Of a DNA stretch of 64,000 nucleotides, positions 11,309 to 24,578 are shown piece by piece. The position numbers and the translations under genes were made by a program. Every line of letters starts with the position of its first letter. Position 1 is the stretch's first letter. A model generated the notes under the pieces. That model had not been told where the DNA came from. It saw only the letters and a program-made list of their open reading frames with translations, and ran no database searches. Origin of the DNA: Salvia splendens (taxonomy: Eukaryota > Streptophyta > Magnoliopsida > Lamiales > Lamiaceae); NCBI RefSeq assembly GCF_004379255.2, contig NC_056039.1:7056501-7120500 (forward strand), read 5' to 3'.

Positions 11309-13654
11309 AAATTGCTCTTTCATTCAAGAATATTGAATAAATAATTAATTAAGCTTACTTAGTTATGTATCTAAGATAAGTACATATTACATGAACTAAA
11401 CAACAACATAAATAAGGGAGTAATACTTACTATCTTTGTACCATTCAAAATGAAAGGTTTGCTAAATGGAAAAAAATCATCTCTACATTCTCTCTTCATT
11501 AATTGACAAAACAACCATATATAAAAATTCTCCGAAAAATAAATATTTCAAAAACATAAGGAATACTATATTATACTGACACCACCTTACCTAAAGAAAA
11601 AAAAATACTATCTCAAGTTAACAACCTTATAATATCTTCCTCAGCCAAAACCAACGTGCCCTTACCATTTGGAGATGGGGCATAATGATGGCATATAGGT
11701 GAGATGAAAACACCAATAAAAGATATGTTTGTGATCAAAAGATGATCATAAGAAAAGTAAATAAAAAATATACGTATGTTAAATAAATAAAATTAATCTC
11801 TGACTTGTGCATCTATACAGTTTACAATTAACTGCATATTGATTTGGATAGCAATTTATAATAAGATTTTAATCAATGGTTAATCAAATAACACTAAACG
11901 TGACTGTTTAATTCAAATTCACTTACATGTAGGGGAAGATATATAGGGTGCGTTAAACTGAATAAATTTGAACTTTGTTTTGTGCACTATACAAAATAAA
12001 TAAAACAGGACTTTGTTTTGTTCACTTAAAAATTTTAAAATAAAAATAAAAATAAAAATAAAAATAATTGGACTTTGTTTTGGAAATAGATAGAAGTGTG
12101 TGAGAGTCCGAGAAGAGAGAAGAATATCAAAAGTGATTAAAAGAGACTCCCACAGTTTAACAGACCACCAATGAAGTTCATTCTTTTTCTTTTCATGAAA
12201 CGAGGAAAACCTTAAATAAAACAGGACAAATATATATCAACTAGAATTTGCATTCTTTCAACTAAAACTCCCTCTGAATGGGGGAAGAAACTTTTTACAA
12301 GCAGCAACCAAGTACATATCAAAGAATTCACAGCAAAATGGGATATGTAAAGTTTTGCAACGGATAAAAATGTTCCGACATAGCAAAATGGGACGCCAGA
12401 CTTGCCACAAAATCTTCACAAGGACTGCGACTCTCTTCCAGCATTTGTCAGAAGCTTCAAAGGCGCTCATCTCACGTACCACCTGCACCAAGGATCGAAC
12501 AGTTGCCACCAAAAAGACCGCCTTTTATTTCAAAAGTAACACATCTCCGATTCCAGAAAAAGAAAAAGAAAAACAACCTAACTTCTACAAGCCAAGAAGA
12601 TATAGTGACTAGTAAGTCCTCGAATGATTTTGCATTTAAAATCCAGGCTGGATATAAAACTGTGGGGGGTCAGAAATGTGTAGACAAGGCAACAATTGTG
12701 TTCTTCAACAATGAGAAAAACTAGAAGAAATATGAGAACCACAGAGATCTAATATATCTCAGTTGTGTAAGAGACTGGTTTTGTACCTGTCAGCCGATGG
12801 CGATTACACGGGTGTCCATATCCAGAGTGCCATCAAAATGAAGTGGCTCGTATGATTTTCCAATGTACATGTAGCAACTAGGACATTTCATAAAATGTAT
12901 ACATGTATGTAATTCCTTGAGAGCAGCACTACAAACATACACATTTATGGTCGGGCATCACTTTCAACTCATTTATCAGTGACAAGTATAACATACTGCC
13001 AGATTACTCTTCCTACTACGTTAGCCTGATTCAGCAACTTATTGTACTTGGGCTAAATGAATACAAAAGCTAATTCTGTAAGGGCGTGGGCAGAAATTAT
13101 ATGGTCAAACCTGCAAATATTCAACGATATAATAGTCAGGAAAATGATCTTACTTAAATCTCAAGGAGTGTTCAATGGTGAAGGGATAATTTACCCGAGG
13201 ATGCTATCCGGACTCCTTAATCAGAATTTGCAGGATCTGGGAAAATCATTGGGTCCAACATTGTTATTATGAACAAAATCATCAAGCTTGAATATGAAAC
13301 TCAAAGCCAGCCCACTCAAGACAGCCCTGCATTGCAACTGTGAGGTATGTACCCTTACTCCAACAACATCCGATAGCCCTTTGTCAACCAAGCTTAAGGT
13401 CATTTCTTCATTGATACACTTCAGTATGCAACACCTCTTCATCAACATCATCAACCCAATTTGAAAAAAATTCAAAAAATTGGGGGACTTTATTATCATC
13501 CATAAGCATCCGAAAAAGAATCAGAGAGGTATTGCAAACTCAATACTATAACTGTACAGATTTACAAGGGTGACACATTCTACTAGAACTCGTGATGCAT
13601 TGCACATTATTTGGTGACGAAGAACCCAAAATTGGAATGATAATTACAAGCTGT
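11309..13654. other. AT-rich spacer and probable 3' flank of the CW zinc-finger gene
   Basis: No supported gene. A TAAAAA tandem run lies at about 12041-12067, and three copies of an ACTTTGTTTTG motif lie between 11970 and 12082. The section nearest 13654 is probably the 3' untranslated region of the minus-strand gene. Short ORFs around 12258-12724 and 13221-13499 show no recognisable domain. Confidence 0.5.
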
Positions 13655-16600
13655 TTAGTGGCTAATGGCTTCCTTAGCAATACGCACAAGCTGCAATAAA
13701 CCCTCAACGTCTTGGAAGTTGTAGTCAAGCGCGTTTTTAAGTGAACGGATACCCTCTTTGTGGGTATCTGCAAGTCTTGATGTAGCAGCTGTGAAAGCAA
13801 TTCTTGATTTTCTTGAAGCTTCCATTGCAAATGTAACATCCTGTGCCTACAGAAAGAAACAGTGTAAAACCTTAATATATGCAACAAAACAGAATGATTA
13901 CTTCTGTAGCACTCAGAATTTCAAGGAAGTCATGTCAGATGAATGAAAAACTAAAAGATTGGATCCCATAAAATATATATCTGCTATAAGTGGAGTATCT
14001 GTTCATATACTTACAAAGTTCAGAACACGCAGAAGACTAGAACGATTCTGTGAAGTGATGACATGGCTTCCAGAAACTTGAGGAGAGCCGACAACTTTGG
14101 CTGAGGCAGCCTTATCGGCTGTCGCTTGGTGGTTCAAATTGTCAACATCAGAGGCAGAGGAGGAAGGAGATTCACCTGAATGGGGACAATTGATAACACT
14201 TGAAATCAAAGTTGTTGCACATAATTAACATAAAATTTGTTACGTAGAGTCATGATAAAGCAGTCAAAGTTTTACCTTTTAGATTTCACTTTATAGCAGC
14301 TGAATTTACACCATACAATTAATAGCAAAGAGTAGTTTACTTCATACATGTTTCTAGTTTAGCTATCCTCTTTGGACACAAGAGGTTCCTTATATATTTC
14401 TGATCCATCACACATTTTTTATGTGATGGTGCAACAATTTATAGCCCACTGCCCTACCATAAACATTTTAAAGTTATTACTCCTGTCAGACTATTACTAG
14501 TAGCAGCAGGGGAACCGGCGGGAGATGTGATTCTGATCTAAATGAAATAGTAATAAAGAATGCTGCATCAAAAATTTACCAGGGGCAGCAATTTGTAGAG
14601 CACTTTGCAACTCGGCCCGATCCCTGCTTGTATTGCTATGAGATGAATAAAGCACTCGCATGTAAGCAACCTCCATACATTTGTAGGCTAAAGCAGCAGC
14701 ACCCATGTCTTTTGATTTTTCAAAGTCATGGGCACAAAACCTACAAAATTTTAACCATCAACAAACAGAAATGTTGACTGGTTGATCCATGTCCATTAAT
14801 GGATTGACCACTATTAGATAGAAATACATATGCCACGGATTAACTTGTGTTTGTGTAAATTAACGTTAAGACTTTTTCTTTGTACATGAAGAACACACAA
14901 TAAGACAATACTACTAGTTATAAGTTGTAACCACTCTTTCAAAATTTGAGAGTTCCACAATGGAAGTGTGAAATCATATTAACAGGCAGCATTGAGGATG
15001 GTTACAGATGGAGATTAATGACTTACTCGCAGAGTTTTGCAGTGCTACTATATATGTGCAATGAGTGCATCAGTTCATTATGCTTAGTGGCTTCACTACT
15101 TCCGGATTCGAGCAAAGAGGCTCCATGGAGAAACTTGAGGGCAGCTTCAAAGTAAAGCCCAATACTAGTTCCAGAATTCTGCCAAACAGATTTCGGTTAC
15201 AGAAAATTGAGAAATAGATAAATAAAAAAATCCAGAACGCAAAATATGCATCAACCTTAAGCCGATCAGCCATATGTTTGAGGTCCTTCGCTTCTTTTAA
15301 AATGGTATTAGCGGCATGACTGGATGAATCCTTTCGAACAGGACTTGGAGCGTCAACATCCCGAACTTTATGAGAGTTTGGAGTTGGATGCCTCATAGGC
15401 TGACCATTTGAGTTCTCAAATTTCTTTCTCTGATTTGAGGCCTTTTGTGCATCACCGTTATCGGATGCATCAAGAGACAAACCTTTTGAACTATTTTCCT
15501 TCTGAGATACAGAAACAGGAGCAGTGTCAGTCTGTATTCTTGCTAACGGTGGAAGCGAGTGTGACTTCCCATTCCCATGTGTTTCTGTCTGGTTGCTTTT
15601 CTTGGGTAATTTCTCATTTTCATGCTCTTGTGGGAGACCATGCTTCTTATCCTGGCTTCTGATGGCATCTTGTCCATCATGGCCAAATTTCTTTTGACTT
15701 GGTGCTTTAGAGCTCTCACTTGACATTCCTCCAACCATATCTTTCTTGGAGACAAACTTATCACCCTTTTTAGGTGTGCCAGATTTCTCATCGGACTTGT
15801 TTCTTCTACTCTTTGACTTCTCCTCATGCAAATGCGTGTGATCTGAAGCATCGTTTCTTGAATCAGAAGCCTTGATTTTAATCTTGTCTACTTCAGAACC
15901 AGAGGCATGAGCCTTGTCTTTGGATTGTAAGGACGAACCTTTTCCAGATTTTTTTGAGTGAACTACACCCTGAGATTGGTCATTGTTCGTTCTTGTTTCA
16001 GCATCGAATTGCTCAGAATAATGTTTTGTACTAGCATACTGATTACTTTGACATAACTGATCACTGTGAACATCGTCCGCATGATCATTGGCAGTAAGAA
16101 CTGTATCTGTTTTATCCAATCCTGTTCGGACGTTCCCTCCATCACTGCCTGAAAACATACCCGGATTGGCAGCAGCAGAATCATGAAAAACTGTCCTTCC
16201 ATCGTGGCTTTTCCGTGCTGATGAGACCTTATCAGCATTAGGAAATCTCAGAGGGGATGAGGAAACTGATTCAACTGGGGAACCTTTAATTTCCTGGCCA
16301 TTGGTTTTGGTTCTATGTGAGCCAGATACCTTGGAAGAGCTTGAATTGGCAGCAACAGAAGGACGCGCAGAAGCCATGTCACTTTTTATATAATCTGCTG
16401 CTTGAGTACCGTTCACAAGCTGCCCATCATGTTGGTCCTTTATACTTTTGCTTTTCCTGTCAGACCCTATACTGGTTTTGCTTCCACTCATAGCTTTTCC
16501 TCCAGACTTGGAAAGTCTAGCTTTCTTTTCTTTTCGGTGTTCACTTTCACTCAATTCTTCTATAAAATCACCAGAGTGCAAGTATTGTTGTTCTGAATTG

Positions 16601-19600
16601 GAAATGGGCTCATTATGAGTCCTAGAACCATAATTTTCTTTAACTCTCTTCTTTCTAGGATCTTCGTCATCATATTTTCCAGAACAGAGCAAACCATCAG
16701 CTGCAGGTGACGGAACATGCATTTCTACATTCATACTTGATGCTATACTTTTCATGGCTTCACCACTAAAATCCTTAAGGTTATTGTACTTGTCTCGATC
16801 ATTACCAGATGTAGTATTTGACAGGCTTGACGAGCGACGACCTGCTTTCGTGGAAGCACCGCCTCCATTGTCAGAATTCCAATTTTCATCATCACAATGT
16901 AACTCCTCACTCTTAATTCTTTTAGAAGCTCTAGTGCTCTCCATATCAGACTCACGCTTGCTCTTTATCTTTACACTTGTACCTATGGAAGTCCATACAG
17001 AGATAAAACTTTAGTAGGTTCGGGAAAAGAAGCCAAAGGTCGAGGTAGGTATGACTCACATGTGAACTTGACCACAAAGAAGTACAAATAAAAATGATAA
17101 TACCTTTATCAGAAGAGCTCACTTGTGATATTTTTTCTGCTTTCGCATCACTGCACTTCTCCAATGCCATACTTCCTTGCCTCATATGCTGTCCAGAAGC
17201 ATCTACGGAAGGTGAGTTATTTGCGCTGTTCAGTTTAGTTAATCTTCCCAACATATTCTTCTTTCGTGAGTTTGATGAGTTGGTGGAACCATCTATATCC
17301 ACTGAATTTGCAGCCACTGCAGACCCATGTTTCTTCTTCCCACTATTTGGTGCAGTTGGGACAGCAGCATCCAGATGTTCTTGAGCCAGAGGCCTAGAAT
17401 CAGCTGACGTGATCCCAACCAAAGCCATAATGGCATTATTTGGCCGAATGCCTTGACCCTCGGGTGGAGGGACCGGAACTGAAGCAACGGGATGGTAAAG
17501 GGCCCTTAAAGCATTAGTTGTCTCCTCCTCTGGGATGATACAACGGTTCATCCCAGGCCTGTAAGAATTGGAAAAGGTGAGTTTTCCACAATGAATAACT
17601 TCTAGACATAAAAAGAGAGGCAGGGCTCGCCAACATAACAGCAATTGACCATTAAAGGCAGTAGTTGAAATTGTTTGGATCAAATACATATTCATTAGTG
17701 ATAGAACTTACAGCCAGGAAAGCATCCTACAAAGCCATTTCTCGGGGAGATTTTTGGGATTAGTGCCCAGTGGAAGTAGTCGCCATTTTTTACACTTATC
17801 ACATAAAACCCAATCTTCTTGGACCAGAGGAACTGATCCAGCTGGAGCTTCAGAATTCGGACCATTTTCAAGGGGAGGAGTTGGCCGAGAAACGGGTTTA
17901 GCATATTTCTCTAGTGTTTTTTCAGAATTTCTGCCTGTATGTTTTTCTCGGGACATGTTATGATCTTTACTTAAATTTCTTTTTCCAGCAGGTTGAGGAT
18001 CTTTTAACCTTCCTGAGGACGTCATTTCCCCAGAGATCGATTCGCTGTCATCATCTTCAAATTCTACATCTCCAAAGAAGTCCTTATACCTGTCCTTTGG
18101 TTTCTCATGCTCCTTCTGGAAATCAGGTGTATCATTTTTAGATGTGAGACAATTGGTATGAGAACTCTTCCCACTTTTAGGATCCAGAGAAGACTCAACC
18201 ATTGACTCATCTTTTGCTACATATGCACCTTCAGTGGCTATATTTTGAGCTTCCTTCCATTTCCTCTTTCCCCCAGTTGATGATTTCTCAAGAGATGGTT
18301 CCAGACAACCCTCGCTAACTGACCCTCCTTTCTGAGTGACTAATTGTTTCAAGGCACCAGGCGGTTCAGAAGCAGTAAGTGCTTTTATTCCCTTAGAGGC
18401 ATTAGACTCCGACTGGTCCAAAGCATGAGGCTTTTCTGCCTTGTGTGTGTCATCCTGAGGGCAAGCTGCAACAGTAGTGCTGATGCGATTTAATTCTTTA
18501 GATTCAGAAGCCTTGCCCGATGAACCAGACCTCCCACCCAACTTCTCAGCTCTGCTAGCATCTTGAGCAGGTGCCACACTCTCCAAATGTTCCTTCTCAA
18601 TGCACGGGGAGAAGGCTTCTCGCTTTATCCTATCTTTTGCAGAAAAAGTTGCAGGGGGCGTATCCTTCAATGGATCGGCAGCAATATGCTGAGAACTTGA
18701 AAAAAGTGGAAGTTTCAGAGCATTAGAGATGAGTTCCTCATACCCATACGCATCACTATCATTTTCTTTATCCTTCTTCAGTGGAGAAACATCATTCTCC
18801 ACAAAAGCATTATTATTCTGATACGGTAATTCTGTGAAGTAATCATCGTCCTTTTCAGATGACAAGACATTTTTCTTCTCAGTAACTTTATGGTTACTCC
18901 TGCTAGAAAGAGATCCATTCCCTAACAATCCAGACTTTTTGCTTGTTCTGTCGACTGGTTTATTTTCACGTTTTCCCCTGGACTTCCTTTTTTCTGTAAG
19001 ATGGATCAGATCCTCGGATAGAGGGGATAGAAGCAGTTCTCCAGAATAAGATGTCATAATCTGCTTGAGCACCAACAAGAAAAATTTTAAGCTTCGTTTA
19101 CAAAAGAAAAGTCGAACAAAAAGTTCTTGAAATATATAAATAACAATATTACCTGAAGAATACTGGTTGGTGATGCCTCAGGCACACCCAAAAGTTTACC
19201 ACATTGCCCTTCACTAGTTGTGGGACTGTCATCCATCGAAGAGGATGGCGAAACTACTAGACCAAGTCCACTGTAGATTTCAGCATTCTTCTGTGCTGAC
19301 AAATTTTCTGAGCCAACTTTGATTCGGACCTTCAGTGTTCTCTGATCAATCACAGATTTTCTATTTGTTCCCCTTTTTAAGCTCGATTCTTCAGCATGTT
19401 TAGATTTTAAGTAGCCATTGCCTTTCAAGGAGCTTCCCACTGATAAAGATTTTCCTGAAGCAGTATGGGGCCTTATTGAAGGAGAAGCACTTGATGAAGC
19501 TAAAGAATTCTGCCTTTGATCCTAAATTAGAGAAAAACAATAACTCAAATAAACAGTCTAAACATGATTTCAAGCTGGGCTATACACTCTATATCTGCTT

Positions 19601-20451
19601 TTCAGAGGCCGCGGGGATAGAAAACATAAGTTGAAATACCTCTGTGTGCGTCTTTCTTGGTGAGTCATAGTTATGAGCCTCGGCTGGACTTTTAGTATGC
19701 GACCAAGATGGACTCCGCTGATAGGTAGGTAAAAACGAACCATAGCCACCAAATTTTGCCCCTATTAAAGTATTAATTAAATACTTTACATTCTAAAACC
19801 ACATCTACATGACCCTAAAGTTACATAACTGTTTGAAATCTTTCTAACTTACCCAAATTCTCAGCTGAAACACCACCTTCGAAATCTTTCTGGAGGTGAC
19901 CCAAAAATCTATGGACTTTTTCCTCCTATAAAAGGAACACAGAATGAGAAACATAATATACCAACTAAGGCTTAATTACTCCACAATATAGGTAATATCT
20001 TTTAGGTTTATACATAAGCACATACCGAATATATAATTGACCATCAGATATTGGTAACTAGTAGCTCAAGTTCAATAGCATCATTGATCCAACTATTCCA
20101 TAAACCCAACAAAAACGAGAGAGCTCATAAATGCATCGGTCAACAATAACTACTTCACCAATTCCAAACCACCAACACCTTACAACTAAAGGACAAGATT
20201 AAAACAACCATACTACATGATTAAGATTTAGCATAACATAACAAACTGAAGAAGCAATTCATACAGAAAATTAAATTAGGGTATTAATTGAAGATCCTCA
20301 CAATGTAAGAGAGAGCAATATCAGGGTCAATGGTGGAATCCTCTCCCTCTTCTTGATAACCAAGAGCCTCCCCTTCTTCGAGCTCAGTTTCTTCCATATC
20401 TAATCCCAAACCTATCCTCTTTCTACCATCTCTACTGCCCACAGATATCAT
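13655..20451 (-). CDS. CW-type zinc-finger protein (CWZF7-like), 11 exons
   Basis: A probable chromatin-reader protein of about 1,636 residues. Exons in phase: 20302-20451, 19853-19925, 19640-19761, 19153-19521, 17712-19060, 17104-17558, 15256-16982, 15027-15178, 14580-14740, 14015-14175 and 13655-13846. The N-terminus starts MISVGSRDGRK and contains ENLGAKFGGYGSFLPTYQRS, conserved in this plant family. A CW domain (about residues 645-695) has WVLCDKCKKWRLLP, then WLC and NRC, giving the four zinc cysteines and the two tryptophans; an intron falls before the last cysteine. CW domains bind methylated histone H3 Lys4. The middle is long, Ser/Lys-rich and probably disordered, with many basic clusters, fitting a nuclear protein. 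The C-terminal quarter has a helical region with GLYFEAALKFLHGASLLE and AYKCMEVAYMRVLYSSH, the conserved tail of the family. I chose the first in-frame Met; a second lies 18 codons later. Confidence 0.9.
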
Positions 20452-21364
20452 CACACACAAATTGAAACCAAGGGAAACAAATTACTAACAATAACAATAA
20501 AAAAACTCCCTTAAAAAGTGAACTTTTTTCCTCCACCGTTTACTTTTCAGCCGAAAATCTCGAAGGCACATATACAAAATTGAGAACCCGGAAAAACCCT
20601 CGAATGATTTTCCCTGATCAGACTTAGACTTCGATTTCCTCACCTAACAAAGAACGAGAAGGAAAAAACTTGTTTTGCCCTGCAATATTACCAATCTACA
20701 CTCGGGGGGGAAAACGAAATTGAGAGATTTTCAATTTATTGTGAATCTGAGAGCTCGATTGATTCACGTATCGTGGAAATTGGATCGTGTTATGCGATCT
20801 CTGAAGCTCAAAACGTTGAGCAGGGGAAAAAAGTAGAGAGAGAAAAACGTTTATAGAGAGAGATGGACTCTGGTTTCAGCAGCCGCGTTTGTTTCTCTAA
20901 CTATTTTGTTTTGAGTAAAAATAAAATTGGAAAAAATTTAGCTTTTAGAGAAAAACACGAATATTCTAAATTCTCTTATTTCATATTTTTGGAAATTAAT
21001 TGTTTCTTAATATTAACTGCAGTGAATTTCTGTTACAATCCAATTGCTGTCCCTTATCATAATCCAACGGAAAGCTGTCACGCGTTGTCAGGGCGCGTGT
21101 ACACGCTCCGGTTAGATTTTCTTACCTATGCGAATGTATGAAGAGATTAGATAAAATTTATTTTTTTCTTCAAGATAAAATTTAAATAGCTTGAAATCAT
21201 TCAAATATTATGTGTTTAGTATGATTTTTTGCAGGATTCTATTATCTTTCTAAATTATACTTATATTGTGTCATATTTTAAAGATTAATTATATTTAATG
21301 ATATGAGTTGTAAAGATGACACGATCTTACAATATTTCCTTTTTAAAAATTACAAATATGGTAA
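20452..21364. other. Probable promoter and 5' UTR of the CW gene, then AT-rich spacer
   Basis: GA-repeat sequence (AGAGAGAG) around 20835-20865 is typical of plant 5' regions. From about 20900 to 21364 the DNA is AT-rich with no coding signal recognised. Confidence 0.5.
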
Positions 21365-22802
21365 GAGCATCAGCAGTGGAGCGGAATTCCCGGCGGAATT
21401 CCCAAAAACACCTCCTGCCACGTCATACGGACTTCTCACTGCCCTGCCACGTCATACGGAATTCCCACAGTACAGTAGCGGAATTCTCTGCGGAATTCCC
21501 GACGGAATTCCCACATTAAAAAAAAATTCACAAATTCACAAATTAGACAATTTCCGGAATTAAACAATTTACGGAATTAAATTTTCGACGCGAATACGGA
21601 GAAAATGCAACCACTTTATTTTTAAAAAAATATACTTCATTAAAAAAATACATAATTACTAAAAAAAAGTACATTATTATAAAAATAAAAACTGGTTTCT
21701 CACTCCTCGGATTCCTCGTCGCTAGTCCTCTCGCCGTCATCGTCCGACATCCCGTCGAACCCCAAATCGCGGCGCATACTGTCGAGGAGGGGCTTAAGCT
21801 TCTGCTTGTAATGGGGGCCGGTCGCTTAGCACCATTCAACTATCGCACGTAACAAGGTTTCATGTGCGGCGATGAGGGCGAATGAGGGGTTCTCGGGATC
21901 GTTTTGGGGGGGTGCTGCCGATTGAGCCTAGGCGGATCAGCTGGTGCTTCCCCTCGACATCCGCGCCGCGGACTTTTGCCCAACCGGGCGACGGCTGCGG
22001 GCCGACGATGTGGGTGTGGGGAACTCTGCCTCGGCCGGGGGAGTTCCGCGGAACCAGCACTGCTACTGTACTCTCCGGAGGCGCTGATCTTTGTCCGCTT
22101 CGGCCAGCCAAATTCAACACCCGCAGTGAACTTGGGCGAAGACTGCACCACAAGAAACACCGGCCAATACTTGAATTCCCCGAAGCCCTTCTCAGCGTCG
22201 GGGAACTGCTGATGAGCCAGCAGCTTCGCATCCTCGACAGACATGCCGCTGGTTGCCGAGTGGAGGTTGTTTGTGTAAATGCCGGCAAATCGGTTGAGTT
22301 GCCTCTTCAACCGTTCCCACTGTTTCTGGCATTGCTCCGCGTTGTGCGTCTTCCCCCCTTGCGGTTTGAACTGGAGGTAGCTTTGGCTAATGCGCCACCA
22401 CATCCGGTCGATGTGCTGGTTCGCCCCGACGTATGGATCCTCCACTACACTGATCCACGCCTTCGGACATCGGCGTACTCCCGCCATTGGGAAAATGGGG
22501 CGCCGGTGACTCGCTCGAGGCGGGGGAATCGCTCTCATGGTGCTCCATTGTTGATTCGAAAGAAAGGTATTTTTAGAGAGAGAGAGAGAGAAACTTGTTA
22601 ATACAAGTGGTGCAAATGAAATGAAGTTCAACGGGATGTATATATAGGAACCGAAAAAAAATATTTAATGAAAAAAGCGGAATTCCGCGCGCGTCAACGC
22701 AATGGCGGACGTCCGCACGGAATTCCGCGGAATTCCACGGAACGCTGCGGAATTGCGAATTCCTTCGCGGAATTCCGCGTGGACATCCGCCATTGCTGAT
22801 GC
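21365..22802. mobile_element. PIF/Harbinger-like element with GGAATTCC subterminal repeats
   Basis: The ends are short inverted repeats, GCATCAGCAGTGG on the left and its near-complement CCATTGCTGATGC on the right. Both flanks carry repeated GCGGAATTCC units (about 21379-21515 and 22678-22792). The interior encodes, on the minus strand, a Myb/SANT-like ORF of the kind carried by plant PIF/Harbinger elements. The overall plan matches the element at 60310-62393, though the sequences have diverged. No clear 3-bp target duplication was found, so the borders are approximate. There is no transposase gene inside. Confidence 0.7.
21700..22548 (-). pseudogene. Decayed Myb/SANT-like ORF of PIF/Harbinger element
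   Basis: The core reads ISVVEDPYVGANQHIDRMWW, then EQCQKQWERLKRQLNRFAG and TKISASGEYSSSAGSAELP. It closely parallels the ORF at 60633-62092 and is often annotated in plants as a GST-T3-like or trihelix protein. A likely start MEHHESDSP at 22548 is in another frame from the core. The usual VWSPWENVALAK block before the core is missing. The frame is lost again after SAELP, and the tail (ending DSMRRDLGF..SDDDGER) is in a further frame with an internal stop. This indicates an internal deletion and at least two frameshifts. It is a relic. Confidence 0.75.
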
Positions 22803-23093
22803 GAGAGTATAATTTGGTATTGAAACAAATATTTCGACCTTCAAAGTCCATCATGTTTAGTGAAATTTCATGAAATTATGTGGGGAAAACATAAAATATA
22901 AAAATTAATTTTTTTATATTTAAATATACTCATATTATAATCGCTTGATAACCCAACCAAACAGTGCATGTTGAAGTCCATATTATTTCAAGTTTGAATT
23001 CAATAATTGGGAGTTGGGACTTAATATTATATTTTGGACATTAATCATAATACTTACTAATTTCGTACGAACTATATATTCTTCACTTAGGGG

Positions 23094-23825
23094 TAGGGAT
23101 GTCAATTTAGCCCGCAACCCGTGGGCTGACCCGAATAGCCCGCCAAATTTATAGGGTTAGGGCCGAAAATTTCCAGCCCGATAAAATTACAGCCCGATTA
23201 GCCCGCACTCGATTAACCCGCAACCCGTTAGGGCCAGACCCGAAAACCCGATGAGCTGGCCCGGAAACCCGATAAAATTTATATTGTTCTATTTGTTTGA
23301 CTCTAATTCGACACTTCATTGATTATTTTATAATACGGATTACTGAAAAAATAACTTTCCATTTTATATATTAAATATATAAATTATATATTAAGTTTTT
23401 ATTAATATAATAATAGATAAATGAATTAGAAACTTCAAATTCACTAAAAAATATATTTAAATTTCTAAACATGCTTTAAAATTTCTTGATGTTTATGTTT
23501 TATGTTGCATAAATCTCAAATATTAGTATTTGATCATGTTAATATTTGAGTTTACGCATATATCTCAAATTTATCATAATTAAATATTTTACATTTTATA
23601 AATATAACTAATTTTCACCATTATTTATTGGATTGATCGCATGTTAATTTTATCGGTAGCAACCCGATTAACCCGATGGGCTAGCCCGAAACCCGAGCTT
23701 TTAGGGTAAGGGTTGAACTTTTATAACCCGGAAAAATAACAACCCGATTAGCCTGCACCCGATTGACCCGCAACCCGAATAGGGTTGGCCTGAAACCCGG
23801 TGGGCTGGCCCGATTGACATCCCTA
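23094..23825. mobile_element. hAT-type MITE, 732 bp
   Basis: Terminal inverted repeats TAGGGATGTCAAT start at 23094 and end at 23825, flanked by a perfect 8-bp duplication CTTAGGGG (23086-23093 and 23826-23833), the size produced by hAT transposases. Both subterminal regions are packed with AACCCG / CCCGATTAGCCCGC units; the centre is AT-rich and noncoding. Confidence 0.9.
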
Positions 23826-23833
23826 CTTAGGGG

Positions 23834-24307
23834 TGACCACAACTATTTTAGTAGGAACTATATATATAATTATATATTCTGATTCGAGATTAGGATTGAC
23901 CATATTTATAACTATATGTGTTCATTGGGATGATAGAAATGCGGACATAAATTAATAAATGCATATAATTACCTAAAAACCGGTCTACGATAAAATTGGG
24001 ATAAAAAGCACAAAAATAATGCACCTGTTATCATCCTTAAGAAATTTGAAATAATATTGTTCAAGATATATAATGCTGTAAATTATGAAATTAAACAAAA
24101 TCAGTAAATAAGTATATCGATTTCATAAAATTATTACTATACTGTAATATTTATTTTGTTCAAAATATCTATGACATGGTATTCTATTCATGATTTCTTT
24201 TTGAAACATCTTTAATACGGAGTATTTGAGAGGCACTCATGTGAGTGACATCAATGACGTAATTTATTCTAAGGAATGCAAATTCTGTGCATATTTTATC
24301 TGCTACA
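23834..24307. other. AT-rich spacer, no gene seen
   Basis: AT-rich DNA with an isolated TACGGAGTA motif near 24220 (a common MITE-end sequence). Nothing else recognised. Confidence 0.5.
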
Positions 24308-24312
24308 CTTCA

Positions 24313-24578
24313 TCTTGAAGATGGTAATCGAGAGAGGCAACGATTGCTAGGGTTGATGGGATCGACATTATTGGTTAGAGAATAGTATATACGTTCTCTT
24401 ATTTCTTGTGTATGTAATGTTTACAAGTTCTCCTTCTTTTATAGGAGAAGAGGAGAGCTATCTAAGGAAAGAGATCAATAAGATCAATCTATTCTAGGGG
24501 ACTATTACAAGGTATCAATTACAAATCAATTACCAATCTTCTCATTAATTATGGATCATTTCCTTGTATAGTTTGACA
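24313..24578 (-). repeat. Copia 3' LTR
   Basis: 266 bp. On the minus strand it starts TGTCAAACTATAC and ends CCATCTTCAAGA, so it has TG at the start but GA rather than CA at the end. The last 10 codons of pol lie inside it. Confidence 0.9.

Noticed and set aside
12258..13499. Possible extra exons downstream of the CW gene
   Set aside because: The CW protein ends cleanly at 13655 with its usual C-terminus; the ORFs here have no recognisable motif and no consistent splice links.
21882..22601. 239-codon plus-strand ORF
   Set aside because: It is antisense to the Myb-like Harbinger ORF and has no family match; a shadow frame.
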